Positions 14,553 through 21,305 of a stretch of 23,720 nt of DNA are shown here, in pieces (position 1 is the stretch's first letter; every line of letters starts with the position of its first letter). Both the position numbers and the translations under genes were made by a program. Below the pieces are notes generated by a model, which was given only the letters and a program-made list of their open reading frames with translations, did not search any database and had not been told where the DNA came from. This DNA is from DATMBL01 sp050735975 (lineage in GTDB: Bacteria; Desulfobacterota; Binatia; UBA9968), in NCBI GenBank assembly GCA_050735975.1, contig JBOHVS010000319.1, positions 1 through 23,720 on the forward strand, written 5' to 3'.

Positions 14553-15191
14553 ATGTCCAACCGGCTTCAGCTTCCACCGCTCTACGCCATACTCGATCCC
14601 GAACAAACGGCGGGCCGCTCGCCCGAACTGATCCTGCGCGAGCTGTTGAATGCAGGGATCGAGATTTTGCAGCTCCGGGTCAAAAACCTGAGTCCGCGAG
14701 ATTTTCTCGATCTGGCCAAGCAAGCCCGCGAGGCCACCCGCGCAGCGGCTTGCAGGCTGATTATCAATGACCGGCTCGACATCGCGCTCGCGTGCGACGC
14801 CGATGGCGTACACCTGGGGCAGGAAGATTTGCCGCTGGCGCCCGCGAGAAGATTGATGGGAGAAAGAATAATCGGCATCTCGACCCACGATGGAGAACAA
14901 GCCGGCGCGGCAGAGCGCGGCGGCGCGGACTACATCGGCTTTGGCCCTATGTTCGGCACAAGCACAAAGGACACCGGCTACTCCGCGCGCGGCATCGATA
15001 TGCTAGGTCGGATCCGCGCGAGTGTTAACCTTCCCATCGTCGCCATCGGCGGAATCACCGAGGCCAACGTCACTGAAGTCTGGAATAGCGGGGCTGACTC
15101 CGCCGCAATCATTAGCGATATTTTACAAGCCGAGGACGTGGGGCTAAAAGTGAAACGAATTTTGGCTCGCCATAAACCGTTAGAGCAGTGA
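14553..15191 (+). CDS. thiE: Thiamine-phosphate synthase ThiE
   Basis: This 212-aa TIM-barrel enzyme joins the HMP pyrimidine diphosphate and the thiazole phosphate to make thiamine phosphate. Motifs in order are LYAILDPE, the LQLRVKN block (39-45), LIINDR (69-74), DGVHLGQEDLP (84-94), IGISTH (107-112), DYIGFGPMFGTSTK (126-139, which binds the thiazole side) and VAIGGI near the end. A TAGGAGG SD sits 8 nt before the ATG, within and just after the right copy of the inverted repeat. TenI-type paralogues are the alternative, but the synthase motifs look complete. No other thi gene is in the window, and the next gene follows after 19 nt. Confidence 0.92.
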   Translation: MSNRLQLPPLYAILDPEQTAGRSPELILRELLNAGIEILQLRVKNLSPRDFLDLAKQAREATRAAACRLIINDRLDIALACDADGVHLGQEDLPLAPARRLMGERIIGISTHDGEQAGAAERGGADYIGFGPMFGTSTKDTGYSARGIDMLGRIRASVNLPIVAIGGITEANVTEVWNSGADSAAIISDILQAEDVGLKVKRILARHKPLEQ

Positions 15192-15210
15192 AGGATACTT
15201 CAGGAAACCT

Positions 15211-15717
15211 ATGAACGGTATGAACGCCACCACTTTCACCAATCCACCCGGCAATCGTTACTTTGAAGACTACGTCGCCGGCTCAGTCCATGAGTTCGGC
15301 ACGATCAACGTCGAAGAACAGGAAGTTTTGGATTTTGGTAAACGGTTCGTCCCGTTGCCGTACCATATAGACAGAGAAGCGGCGAGGAAAAGCATCTACG
15401 GCGATTTGATCGCAAGCGGCTGGCATACCGCCGGCCTGATGATGCGGCTCTATAGCGATCATTACCTTTCGAGCGTCGCCAATCTGGGGTCGCCCGGATG
15501 CGATGAATTGCGTTGGACGAAACCTGTTTTTCCGGGTGACGAGCTGTCAGTCCGTGTCACGGTTTTGGAAGCCCGCCGATCGGATAGCAAACCCGACCGG
15601 GGCGTCGTCCGATCGTTTGTAGAAGTATTGAACCAAACAAGCGAGATTGTGATGACCTTGAAAATGGTCAACTTCGTGCGGGCTCGCAACCGCAAGGCCG
15701 AATCGACACGGATATAG
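15211..15717 (+). CDS. MaoC-like hot-dog-fold protein (acyl dehydratase-like), catalytic Asp replaced
   Basis: This 168-aa protein belongs to the MaoC / (R)-enoyl-CoA hydratase group, single hot-dog domain. The start YFEDYVAGSV, the P.PYHIDREAA block, LIASGWHTAGLMMRL and the DELRWTKPVFPGDELSVRVTVLE region are all typical. In active relatives, the Asp of the D-x-x-P-x-H pattern and the His five residues on are catalytic. Here V47 takes the Asp place while H52 is kept. It may therefore be inactive, altered in chemistry, or non-enzymatic. AGGA lies 6 nt before the ATG. Its nearness to thiE (19 nt) suggests co-transcription without an obvious shared pathway. Confidence 0.82.
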   Translation: MNGMNATTFTNPPGNRYFEDYVAGSVHEFGTINVEEQEVLDFGKRFVPLPYHIDREAARKSIYGDLIASGWHTAGLMMRLYSDHYLSSVANLGSPGCDELRWTKPVFPGDELSVRVTVLEARRSDSKPDRGVVRSFVEVLNQTSEIVMTLKMVNFVRARNRKAESTRI

Positions 15718-15749
15718 TTTCTGTCACTATCTCTGTCTCTATCTCCGTA

Positions 15750-17123
15750 CTATGCCTCTTCGGCTTCGGCGTAGTTGTACTCGTCGCGCTCGGTGTAATT
15801 TTCGAAACGAGTGTACTCGTTGAGGAAGGTTAAACTCACCGTGTCGATGGGGCCGTTTCGCTGTTTCGCGACGATGACTTCAGCGATGCCTTTGTTATCG
15901 CTCTTCGGGTTATAAACTTCGTCGCGGTAGATAAACATAATGACATCGGCGTCTTGCTCGATGGCTCCAGACTCCCTGAGGTCGGACATCATCGGACGCT
16001 TGTCACCGCGATCCTCAACGCGGCGGTTCAGCTGGGAAATAGCGATCACCGGCACATTCAACTCTTTCGCCAGCGCTTTCAACGACCGGGATATTTCCGA
16101 GATTTCTTGTTCGCGATTATTGGCTGTTCCCATCCCCCTCATCAGTTGCAGATAGTCGATGACGATCAGCCCCACTTTCTTCATTCGATCTCGAACCAAA
16201 CGCCTGGCTTTGGCGCGCAGCTCCAGGATGCTGATGGCCGGCGTGTCATCGACGTAGATCGGGGCCTCGTGCAGCCTGCCGGCGGCGCTTGCGAGTTTTG
16301 GGAAGTCTCTCTCACCCAAATAGCCGGACCGCATTTTAGAGTTGTCGACTCGCGCCTCGGAACAAAGCATCCGGAGCACCAACTGCTCCTTGGCCATTTC
16401 CAGCGAGAAAACCGCAACGCCAATGCCCTTGAACGCGGCATTGGTGGCGATATTCAGGCTGAAAGCGGTCTTGCCCATGCTCGGCCTGCCGGCGACCACG
16501 ACGAGATCCGCAGGCTGAAGCCCGGCCGTGAGCCTATCAAGATCATCGTAACCGGTCGGCACACCAGTCACCATCTCCTTGCGCTCGTAGAGCTTCTCTA
16601 CGGCCTTGAGCGTATCTTTGATCATGTCGCCGACCGCGACAAACGACGCCTTGATTTTCCTTTCCGAGATGTCGAAGATCACCTTCTCGGCAATATCCAG
16701 GAACTCTTCGACATTGCCCTGCTCTTCGAACCCCCGGGTCGCGATGTCCGTCGCTGCGCTGATTAAATTGCGCAGAATCGACTTCTCACGAACGATGCGC
16801 GCGTAGTACGAGATGTTAGCTGCCGTCGGCACGAAATCGGCGAGCGAGGCCAGATAAGCGCTGCCTCCGATGGCTTCGATCTCTCCCCGGCCTTTGAGAC
16901 AATCGCTCAAAGTGATGAGGTCCACCGGCTCGCTGCGGTCGGAGAGCTCGATCATGGCGCGAAAGATCTTGCGGTGGGACTCGCGATAAAAGTCCTCGGG
17001 GCGAAGCAGCTCCAAGACCTGATTGATCGCCTCGTTGTCCAGCAAGATCCCGCCCAAGACCGAGGACTCGGCCTCCAAATTTTGCGGCGGTATCTTACGA
17101 AGATTGTCTTCTAAGCCTGCCAT
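15750..17123 (-). CDS. dnaB: Replicative DNA helicase DnaB
   Basis: This 457-aa hexameric helicase unwinds DNA at the replication fork. The N-terminal helical domain (about 12-120) starts with PPQNLEAESSVLGGILLDN. The RecA-like domain has Walker A GRPSMGKTA (212-220), the SLEM block, Walker B with DYLQLM (near 322-327), the ISQLNRRVE segment with the H4-type Gln, and the closing SDLRESGAIEQDADVI. No intein or insertion is visible, and the length is normal. No SD precedes the ATG. The usual neighbour rplI is absent; upstream is an intergenic gap, then queF. It converges on the MaoC-like gene with only 32 bp between them. Confidence 0.97.
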   Translation of the reverse strand: MAGLEDNLRKIPPQNLEAESSVLGGILLDNEAINQVLELLRPEDFYRESHRKIFRAMIELSDRSEPVDLITLSDCLKGRGEIEAIGGSAYLASLADFVPTAANISYYARIVREKSILRNLISAATDIATRGFEEQGNVEEFLDIAEKVIFDISERKIKASFVAVGDMIKDTLKAVEKLYERKEMVTGVPTGYDDLDRLTAGLQPADLVVVAGRPSMGKTAFSLNIATNAAFKGIGVAVFSLEMAKEQLVLRMLCSEARVDNSKMRSGYLGERDFPKLASAAGRLHEAPIYVDDTPAISILELRAKARRLVRDRMKKVGLIVIDYLQLMRGMGTANNREQEISEISRSLKALAKELNVPVIAISQLNRRVEDRGDKRPMMSDLRESGAIEQDADVIMFIYRDEVYNPKSDNKGIAEVIVAKQRNGPIDTVSLTFLNEYTRFENYTERDEYNYAEAEEA

Positions 17124-17177
17124 GGGCGTTTCATTTTTTGGATTCGGGGCAAACCGGGATCGAAGTTGCGTTCACGA

Positions 17178-17205
17178 CATATAGAACAAACAACTTAAAA
17201 AGCAA
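17178..17205 (-). promoter_or_regulatory. Candidate sigma-70 promoter for dnaB
   Basis: On the minus strand, TTGCTT (complement of 17200-17205) is followed after 16 nt by TATATG (complement of 17178-17183). Both boxes match the consensus at about four positions, in an AT-rich patch 55 bases upstream of the dnaB ATG. Confidence 0.35.
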
Positions 17206-17260
17206 GAAAATTTTCTGCCACGGAAGCACCCCTTAAGGTTTTCAGACAAGTGCCATCTCC

Positions 17261-17298
17261 AAAAAACGAAATCGGCCCGCCGGCCGCTTTCGCCGGCG
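17261..17298 (-). terminator. Possible terminator downstream of queF
   Basis: CGCCGGC (17278-17284) and GCCGGCG (17292-17298) form a 7-bp GC stem with a 7-nt loop. On the minus strand, six T follow (complement of 17261-17266), about 11 nt past the stem. The gap is long for an efficient terminator, but the position between queF and dnaB fits. The rest of 17124-17405 holds no gene that I can support. Confidence 0.4.
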
Positions 17299-17405
17299 TC
17301 ACGAAGTGCGGGGGCCATCTCCAAGATCCACTTCCTTGTGAACCTCGGCAAAGTTGTTCCCGTTAAGCCACGTGGAGCGACGGCCACGCCGACCCCGAAT
17401 TCGGA

Positions 17406-17762
17406 TTATGCAGAGCTATGCTCCGCGGTAATGACGGTGTGAATGCCGCCGCGCACATTGAAGTCGCCGATCACGGTCATCTTCTTCGGCTGACAGGCTC
17501 TTACCAAATCGTCGAGGATTCGATTGATCGCGTCCTCGTGAAAGGCGCCCTCATCGCGGAACGACCAGAGATAAAGCTTGACGGACTTGAGCTCGAGACA
17601 AAGTCGGTCCGGCACGTAACGAATGCGGATGGTAGCGAAGTCGGGCTGTCCCGTCCGGGGGCAGACGCAGGTAAACTCCGGACACTCCATGCTGATCTCG
17701 TAATCTCGGCCTTGGCGGGGATTGCCAAAGGTTTCCAGATCCTTACTCGGTTTGGTTGCCAT
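17406..17762 (-). CDS. queF: NADPH-dependent 7-cyano-7-deazaguanine reductase QueF
   Basis: This 118-aa tunnel-fold enzyme reduces the nitrile of preQ0 to the amine of preQ1, the four-electron step in queuosine tRNA modification. Catalytic residues are visible: C34 in FTCVCPRTGQPD forms the thioimide, D41 is the proton donor, and H75-E76 in AFHE binds substrate. The ELKSVKLYLWSFR segment is the family signature. The length matches the short unimodular type (Bacillus-like). No other queuosine genes are in the window. There is no SD, and a candidate -10 box sits 6 nt before the ATG, so the mRNA may be leaderless. Confidence 0.94.
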   Translation of the reverse strand: MATKPSKDLETFGNPRQGRDYEISMECPEFTCVCPRTGQPDFATIRIRYVPDRLCLELKSVKLYLWSFRDEGAFHEDAINRILDDLVRACQPKKMTVIGDFNVRGGIHTVITAEHSSA

Positions 17763-17768
17763 GCGCGG

Positions 17769-17797
17769 ATCTTATCTCAGCGTATCATCTTTTCCAA
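17769..17797 (-). promoter_or_regulatory. Candidate promoter of queF implying a leaderless transcript
   Basis: On the minus strand, TTGGAA (complement of 17792-17797), a 17-nt spacer and TAAGAT (complement of 17769-17774) form a sigma-70-like promoter with four of six matches in each box. The -10 box ends only 6 nt before the queF ATG, so transcription would begin at or next to the start codon. Confidence 0.45.
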
Positions 17798-17813
17798 TTC
17801 GAGGCCGGGAAAC

Positions 17814-17842
17814 TTGACAAGGTCAGAGGGCGATGATAACGG
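17814..17842 (+). promoter_or_regulatory. Candidate promoter of the PqqC/TenA-like gene
   Basis: A consensus TTGACA at 17814-17819 is followed by GATAAC (17835-17840, 15-nt spacer) or TAACGG (17837-17842, 17-nt spacer). Neither -10 is strong. It lies about 35-60 bases before the GTG start at 17876, back to back with the queF promoter. Confidence 0.35.
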
Positions 17843-17875
17843 CCTTAATGAATTGTTTTTCTCAGGAGGAAAAAC

Positions 17876-18667
17876 GTGAATAAACCGCGAGAGCCCAAAG
17901 CCGGAGAAAAAATGAGCGAGACGGAGGCGAAAGCCTACGTCGACTACCTCTACAATACACTTTACAAGGCGTGGCACGAAAAGATCCACAAAGGTCCGTT
18001 TATGAGCCAACTACGCGAAGGGAAATTGCCGCTGCCGGTTATTCGCCAGTTCTTTAAAAACTGGGGCCATTTTTCGATGGAGGTGAATGCGCTGAACGCC
18101 GTTTCATATTACACCCATCTCCCTTTCTTTGTTCGGAATTTTGACCTTCTGGGTCCTTTCTGCGCGAAAATCGCGGACGAGTTGATCTCGCCCAAAGCCC
18201 CGGGGCACGTGCTTGTTCTGTTGCAAACGGCCGAAGCGATGGGACTGAGCCGCAGGGAGGTTCTGGAAGACCCCTACCTGCCGGCAGCCCGCGGCATCAA
18301 TGATTTCTGCCATAAAGTTTTTATCGACGGTTCGATCGTCGAACTCTGGGGATTGCACGTCTTCGAGGAATCGCTGTCTCACTGGTCCGGGGAGTGGTAC
18401 AAGGCGCTGACCACTCATTACGGCTTAACGAAGCAGCAGGCCGTCTATTTTTCGACTCACGAAGAGGCGGACATGGATACCCATCAGCTCGGAGAAGGGG
18501 GCGAGGAGGCCATGGGCCATGGCGCCTTTAATCGCACCGTCCTCACCCGCGCGCTCCAGGAGGGGGTCGAATTCCGGGCGGGCTACAGCATGGAGTATTG
18601 CGCATTGACAATGATCGATTTGCACGCGCAGATGAAACAGGCGGCGATCGACAATCCCTGCCCGTGA
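17876..18667 (+). CDS. PqqC/TenA-like heme-oxygenase-fold protein (putative iron-dependent redox enzyme)
   Basis: This 263-aa all-helical protein is of the TenA/PqqC/CADD-like superfamily, which includes cofactor-free oxidases and di-iron oxidases. Helix one has YKAWHEKIHKGPFMSQLREGKLP, then IRQFFKNWGHF, then DEL near 101-103 with H111, E164/E165 in HVFEES, and the late helix FSTHEEADMDTH with H195, D199 and H203. These are candidate metal ligands, although the classic spacing is H-x3-D-x2-H. A strong AGGAGG lies 6-7 nt before the GTG start. It is not a clear PqqC, since no other pqq gene is nearby. Likely alternatives are a di-iron oxygenase or a TenA-like enzyme. The reaction is unknown. 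Confidence 0.78.
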   Translation: MNKPREPKAGEKMSETEAKAYVDYLYNTLYKAWHEKIHKGPFMSQLREGKLPLPVIRQFFKNWGHFSMEVNALNAVSYYTHLPFFVRNFDLLGPFCAKIADELISPKAPGHVLVLLQTAEAMGLSRREVLEDPYLPAARGINDFCHKVFIDGSIVELWGLHVFEESLSHWSGEWYKALTTHYGLTKQQAVYFSTHEEADMDTHQLGEGGEEAMGHGAFNRTVLTRALQEGVEFRAGYSMEYCALTMIDLHAQMKQAAIDNPCP

Positions 18668-18687
18668 TTGGTCAGCCTGAATCCCGT

Positions 18688-19491
18688 TCAAACTTCGATC
18701 CGCTGTGCGCCCGCGTAGACATTACACGATGTGCCACGCAGAAAACCGACCAGGGTCATCTTGAACTTGCGCGCGAGCGCAACCGCCAAACTCGAAGGCG
18801 CCGAGACTGCGGCAACCGCGGCGATACGCGCCATTAATGCCTTCTGCATGATTTCGAAACCAACGCGCCCGCTCACGACCAGAACATGCCGGTCGAGCGG
18901 AAGTTTTTTCTCCAGCAGAGCGACGCCCACTACTTTATCCACCGCGTTGTGTCTCCCCACGTCCTCGCGTATCCAGAGTAAATCGCCGCCTTGATCAAAG
19001 ATTGCGGCGGCGTGAAGGCCGCCGGTTTCGTCGAACGCCGCTTGCTCCTCGCGCAGTTTTTGCGGCAGGGAATACAGCAGCGCAGCTGGAATAGTGATAT
19101 CGGTGGAAACCGGCTTGGTCTTCACCTGAATAGCCTCCAGGGTTGTCTTGCCACAAAGCCCGCAACTCGAGGTCGCGTGAAAATAGCGTCGCAGCCGGCG
19201 GCGGTCAAAACGCACGCCGCGCCGCAACTTAACGCAGACCACGTTGGGTAAGCGGCGATCGGGACCGCTGATCGTTTCAATGTCTTGCGCTCCACGGATC
19301 ACGCCTTCGGTATAGAGAAAGCCGGCCGCCAATTCAGTATCATGCCCCGGCGTGCGCATAGTCACCGCGACGGCTGAACGGCCAAGGCGGATCTCCAACG
19401 GCTCCTCGACCGCGAGTTTGTCCTCGTCGTTTGCCGGTTTCTCTCCGGCAAGTCTGGTGATTGTTCCGTGAATAAAAAGGCGATCGGACAT
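18688..19491 (-). CDS. fdhD: Formate dehydrogenase accessory sulfurtransferase FdhD
   Basis: This 267-aa protein carries sulfur from a cysteine desulfurase to the molybdenum/tungsten cofactor of formate dehydrogenase. The essential Cys pair is in the SSCGLCGKTTLEA loop (C110, C113). Family blocks VEEPLEIRLG, MRTPGHDTELAAGFLYTEG, the TGGLHAAAIFD strand, VREDVGRHNAVDKVVG-type sequence (IREDVGRHNAVDKV) and a closing GFLRGTSCNVYAG are all present. No formate dehydrogenase structural gene lies in the window, so its client is elsewhere. It starts 68 nt after the hydroxyacid oxidase gene on the same strand and ends 20 bp from the convergent PqqC-like gene. No SD is apparent. Confidence 0.95.
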   Translation of the reverse strand: MSDRLFIHGTITRLAGEKPANDEDKLAVEEPLEIRLGRSAVAVTMRTPGHDTELAAGFLYTEGVIRGAQDIETISGPDRRLPNVVCVKLRRGVRFDRRRLRRYFHATSSCGLCGKTTLEAIQVKTKPVSTDITIPAALLYSLPQKLREEQAAFDETGGLHAAAIFDQGGDLLWIREDVGRHNAVDKVVGVALLEKKLPLDRHVLVVSGRVGFEIMQKALMARIAAVAAVSAPSSLAVALARKFKMTLVGFLRGTSCNVYAGAQRIEV

Positions 19492-19559
19492 TGTCGTCGA
19501 TTCGATAAGCGCTATCGCCGAGGGCTAAGCGCATGGCGCGCGGAGCATCAAGTTCAGGT

Positions 19560-20636
19560 TTAGAGCAACCGGCCGCCGGCGAGATGAGAAAAAGCGCTCA
19601 TCTCGTGCGGAAAAGTTACCGCCGGCGCCTTACAAACATAGCTCGCATTGAGCTGATCGACGCGCGTTACACCGAGCAACGCCATGTCGATGACGAGCTC
19701 CTCCTCGAGCAGTTCCAGCACGCGCACCAGGCCGGCTTGCCCGCCGGCGCCCAACCCCCAACCTTGGAGCTTCCCGATGAGTACCGCTTTGCATCCAAGC
19801 GCCAGCGCCTTTAGCACATCCGTTCCGCGCAAGATGCTCCCGTCCAGAAGAATCTCCGCTCGGCCATTCGCCGCCTCGACGATCTCGGGAAGAACATCCA
19901 TGGTGCCTCGGCCATGATCCAATTGGCGCCCCCCGTGATTGGAAACGTAGATCGCGTCGACCCCGTGTTCGATCGCGATCTTCGCGTCCTCGGCGGTCGC
20001 CACGCCTTTAAGAATAAAAGGCATGCCGGCCATTCTCTTTATCGCCGCCATCATTTCCCAAGTCACCATAGCTTGAAAATGGCGCTGGGTTTCAACCCGC
20101 TTGCTCGGCGGCAGCCACCGATTCATCATCTGCCGTTCGCGGCGGCTGTAATGGGCCGTGTCTACGGTCAGACAGAGCGCGCGATACCCCGATTTTTTGA
20201 CTCGCTGTAGGATTTCTTCGCACCAGTCCAGGCCACCGCGGATATAGAGCTGAAAAATCTTTGGCGTGCCCGTGCTCGCGGCAATCTCTTCGAGGCTCGG
20301 CTGCGTAACGGAACTGACAAAGTTCATCGTACCGAACTCGGCCGCGGCTTTGGCCACGGCTACTCCGCCTTCAGGCGTGATCGTTTGCAACGATCCGATG
20401 GGCGCCATCATCACGGGAATGCGCAGTTTTTGCCCGAGAAACGTCGTCGAGGTGTCGATCTTGGAAACATCCACGCACACGCGTGGGCGCAAGGCCAGGC
20501 TATCGAATCCAAGGCGATTCCGCCTCATGGTGGTTTCGGATTCGGCTCCGCCGCTCAAGTAATCCCAGACATCTTGAGTGAGATTGCGGCGAGCCGCCAT
20601 GATGATTTCCTGATTGGTGACAAAGTCTAGACTCAT
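19560..20636 (-). CDS. FMN-dependent alpha-hydroxyacid oxidase/dehydrogenase
   Basis: This 358-aa TIM-barrel flavoprotein of the glycolate oxidase / L-lactate dehydrogenase family oxidises an L-2-hydroxyacid to the 2-ketoacid. It has the WDYLSGGAESETT start, IPVMMAPIG (73-81), FQLY (128-131) with the active-site Tyr, LTVDT, LKG with K210, and VSNHGGRQLD with the catalytic base H234 and substrate Arg237. The FMN phosphate region reads DGSILRGTD...VLIGKL, where most relatives have DGG(I/V)RRGTD and IGRP. AAGGAG lies about 9 nt before the ATG. The substrate cannot be named, and a role in lactate, glycolate or mandelate metabolism is equally possible. It may be co-transcribed with fdhD. Confidence 0.88.
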   Translation of the reverse strand: MSLDFVTNQEIIMAARRNLTQDVWDYLSGGAESETTMRRNRLGFDSLALRPRVCVDVSKIDTSTTFLGQKLRIPVMMAPIGSLQTITPEGGVAVAKAAAEFGTMNFVSSVTQPSLEEIAASTGTPKIFQLYIRGGLDWCEEILQRVKKSGYRALCLTVDTAHYSRRERQMMNRWLPPSKRVETQRHFQAMVTWEMMAAIKRMAGMPFILKGVATAEDAKIAIEHGVDAIYVSNHGGRQLDHGRGTMDVLPEIVEAANGRAEILLDGSILRGTDVLKALALGCKAVLIGKLQGWGLGAGGQAGLVRVLELLEEELVIDMALLGVTRVDQLNASYVCKAPAVTFPHEMSAFSHLAGGRLL

Positions 20637-20802
20637 GATCCATTCTCCTTCGTATTCGGCGCCGCGAGAGGCAACTATTCGTCAAAAATTGAGGATGGCC
20701 GGCCGGTGACAATGCCGGCCGCCGAATTGGTGCGAACAGTATCCAACCTGGCGCTGGCGTGTCAAACCTAACCTGAACCTAAACCTGCTTTGGTGGATTT
20801 TT

Positions 20803-21102
20803 CTACGCCGCTGAACGGTTTGGATCGGAGACGACCTCAGCCAGGAGGGCATCGAGCTTTGCTCGAAGTTGACCCAGCTGCTCTTCGTTGGTTTCTCTGA
20901 GCGCGGTGACGGCCTCAAGAATCTTTATCAACTTCTTTTCATTGGCCTCTTCGCGCATGCGAGATAAAGCGATTTCTCTCTCCAAGACGATAATCCGGTT
21001 GTACGTCTGCTCGATCCGGGCCCGGCAGAGGAGGTACGTCGCCACAATCGCCACTGCCGTCCCTACGGCGAGAAACGTTGCCCAGATAGTCCAATCCATC
21101 AT
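20803..21102 (-). CDS. Small membrane-anchored coiled-coil protein of unknown function
   Basis: I recognise no family for this 99-aa product. A single membrane helix (about residues 4-25, WTIWATFLAVGTAVAIVATY) is followed by a Glu/Lys/Arg/Leu-rich segment from about 28 to 88 that should form a coiled coil, then a short tail. The ATG at 21102 has a perfect AGGAGG 6 nt upstream; a second ATG at 21099 is also possible, and a start at 21141 would skip the SD. The layout (N-terminal anchor, cytoplasmic coiled coil) suggests a scaffold or membrane-tethered regulator. It lies between ilvD and the hydroxyacid oxidase on the same strand. Confidence 0.7.
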   Translation of the reverse strand: MMDWTIWATFLAVGTAVAIVATYLLCRARIEQTYNRIIVLEREIALSRMREEANEKKLIKILEAVTALRETNEEQLGQLRAKLDALLAEVVSDPNRSAA

Positions 21103-21176
21103 GATAAGCCTCCTGATCGTCAAAAGCAGGGTCCGCCACAAAGCTCTGGCGGATCAGCCTCCGGGTGAAACGGGGA

Positions 21177-21233
21177 GCAGGGAGCAAGGAGCTACCGACT
21201 TCTGACCTCTGACTTCTGCTCCTTGCTCCTTGC
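21177..21233. repeat. Long inverted repeat between ilvD and the coiled-coil gene
   Basis: GGAGCAAGGAGC (21181-21192) and its exact reverse complement (21218-21229) form a 12-bp stem, extendable to 15 of 16 (21177-21192/21218-21233), with a 25-nt loop of TTCTGACCTCTGACTTCT-type sequence. No T-run follows on either strand. It may act as an mRNA-stabilising or processing hairpin between the two minus-strand genes, or be a dispersed genomic repeat. Confidence 0.75.
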
Positions 21234-21305
21234 GCTTTGCGAGTTCGTACTTTGGAGCGAGGCGATTGAGCGCACCGAAGCATAGGAGTCTCTTTCAGCC
21301 AACCG

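Noticed and set aside
15954..16766. 270-codon open frame opposite dnaB
   Set aside because: Antisense to the DnaB helicase domain, with no family features; a shadow of a conserved GC-rich gene.
17172..17387. 71-codon minus-strand frame between dnaB and queF
   Set aside because: It runs across the candidate terminator and dnaB promoter and has no family features.
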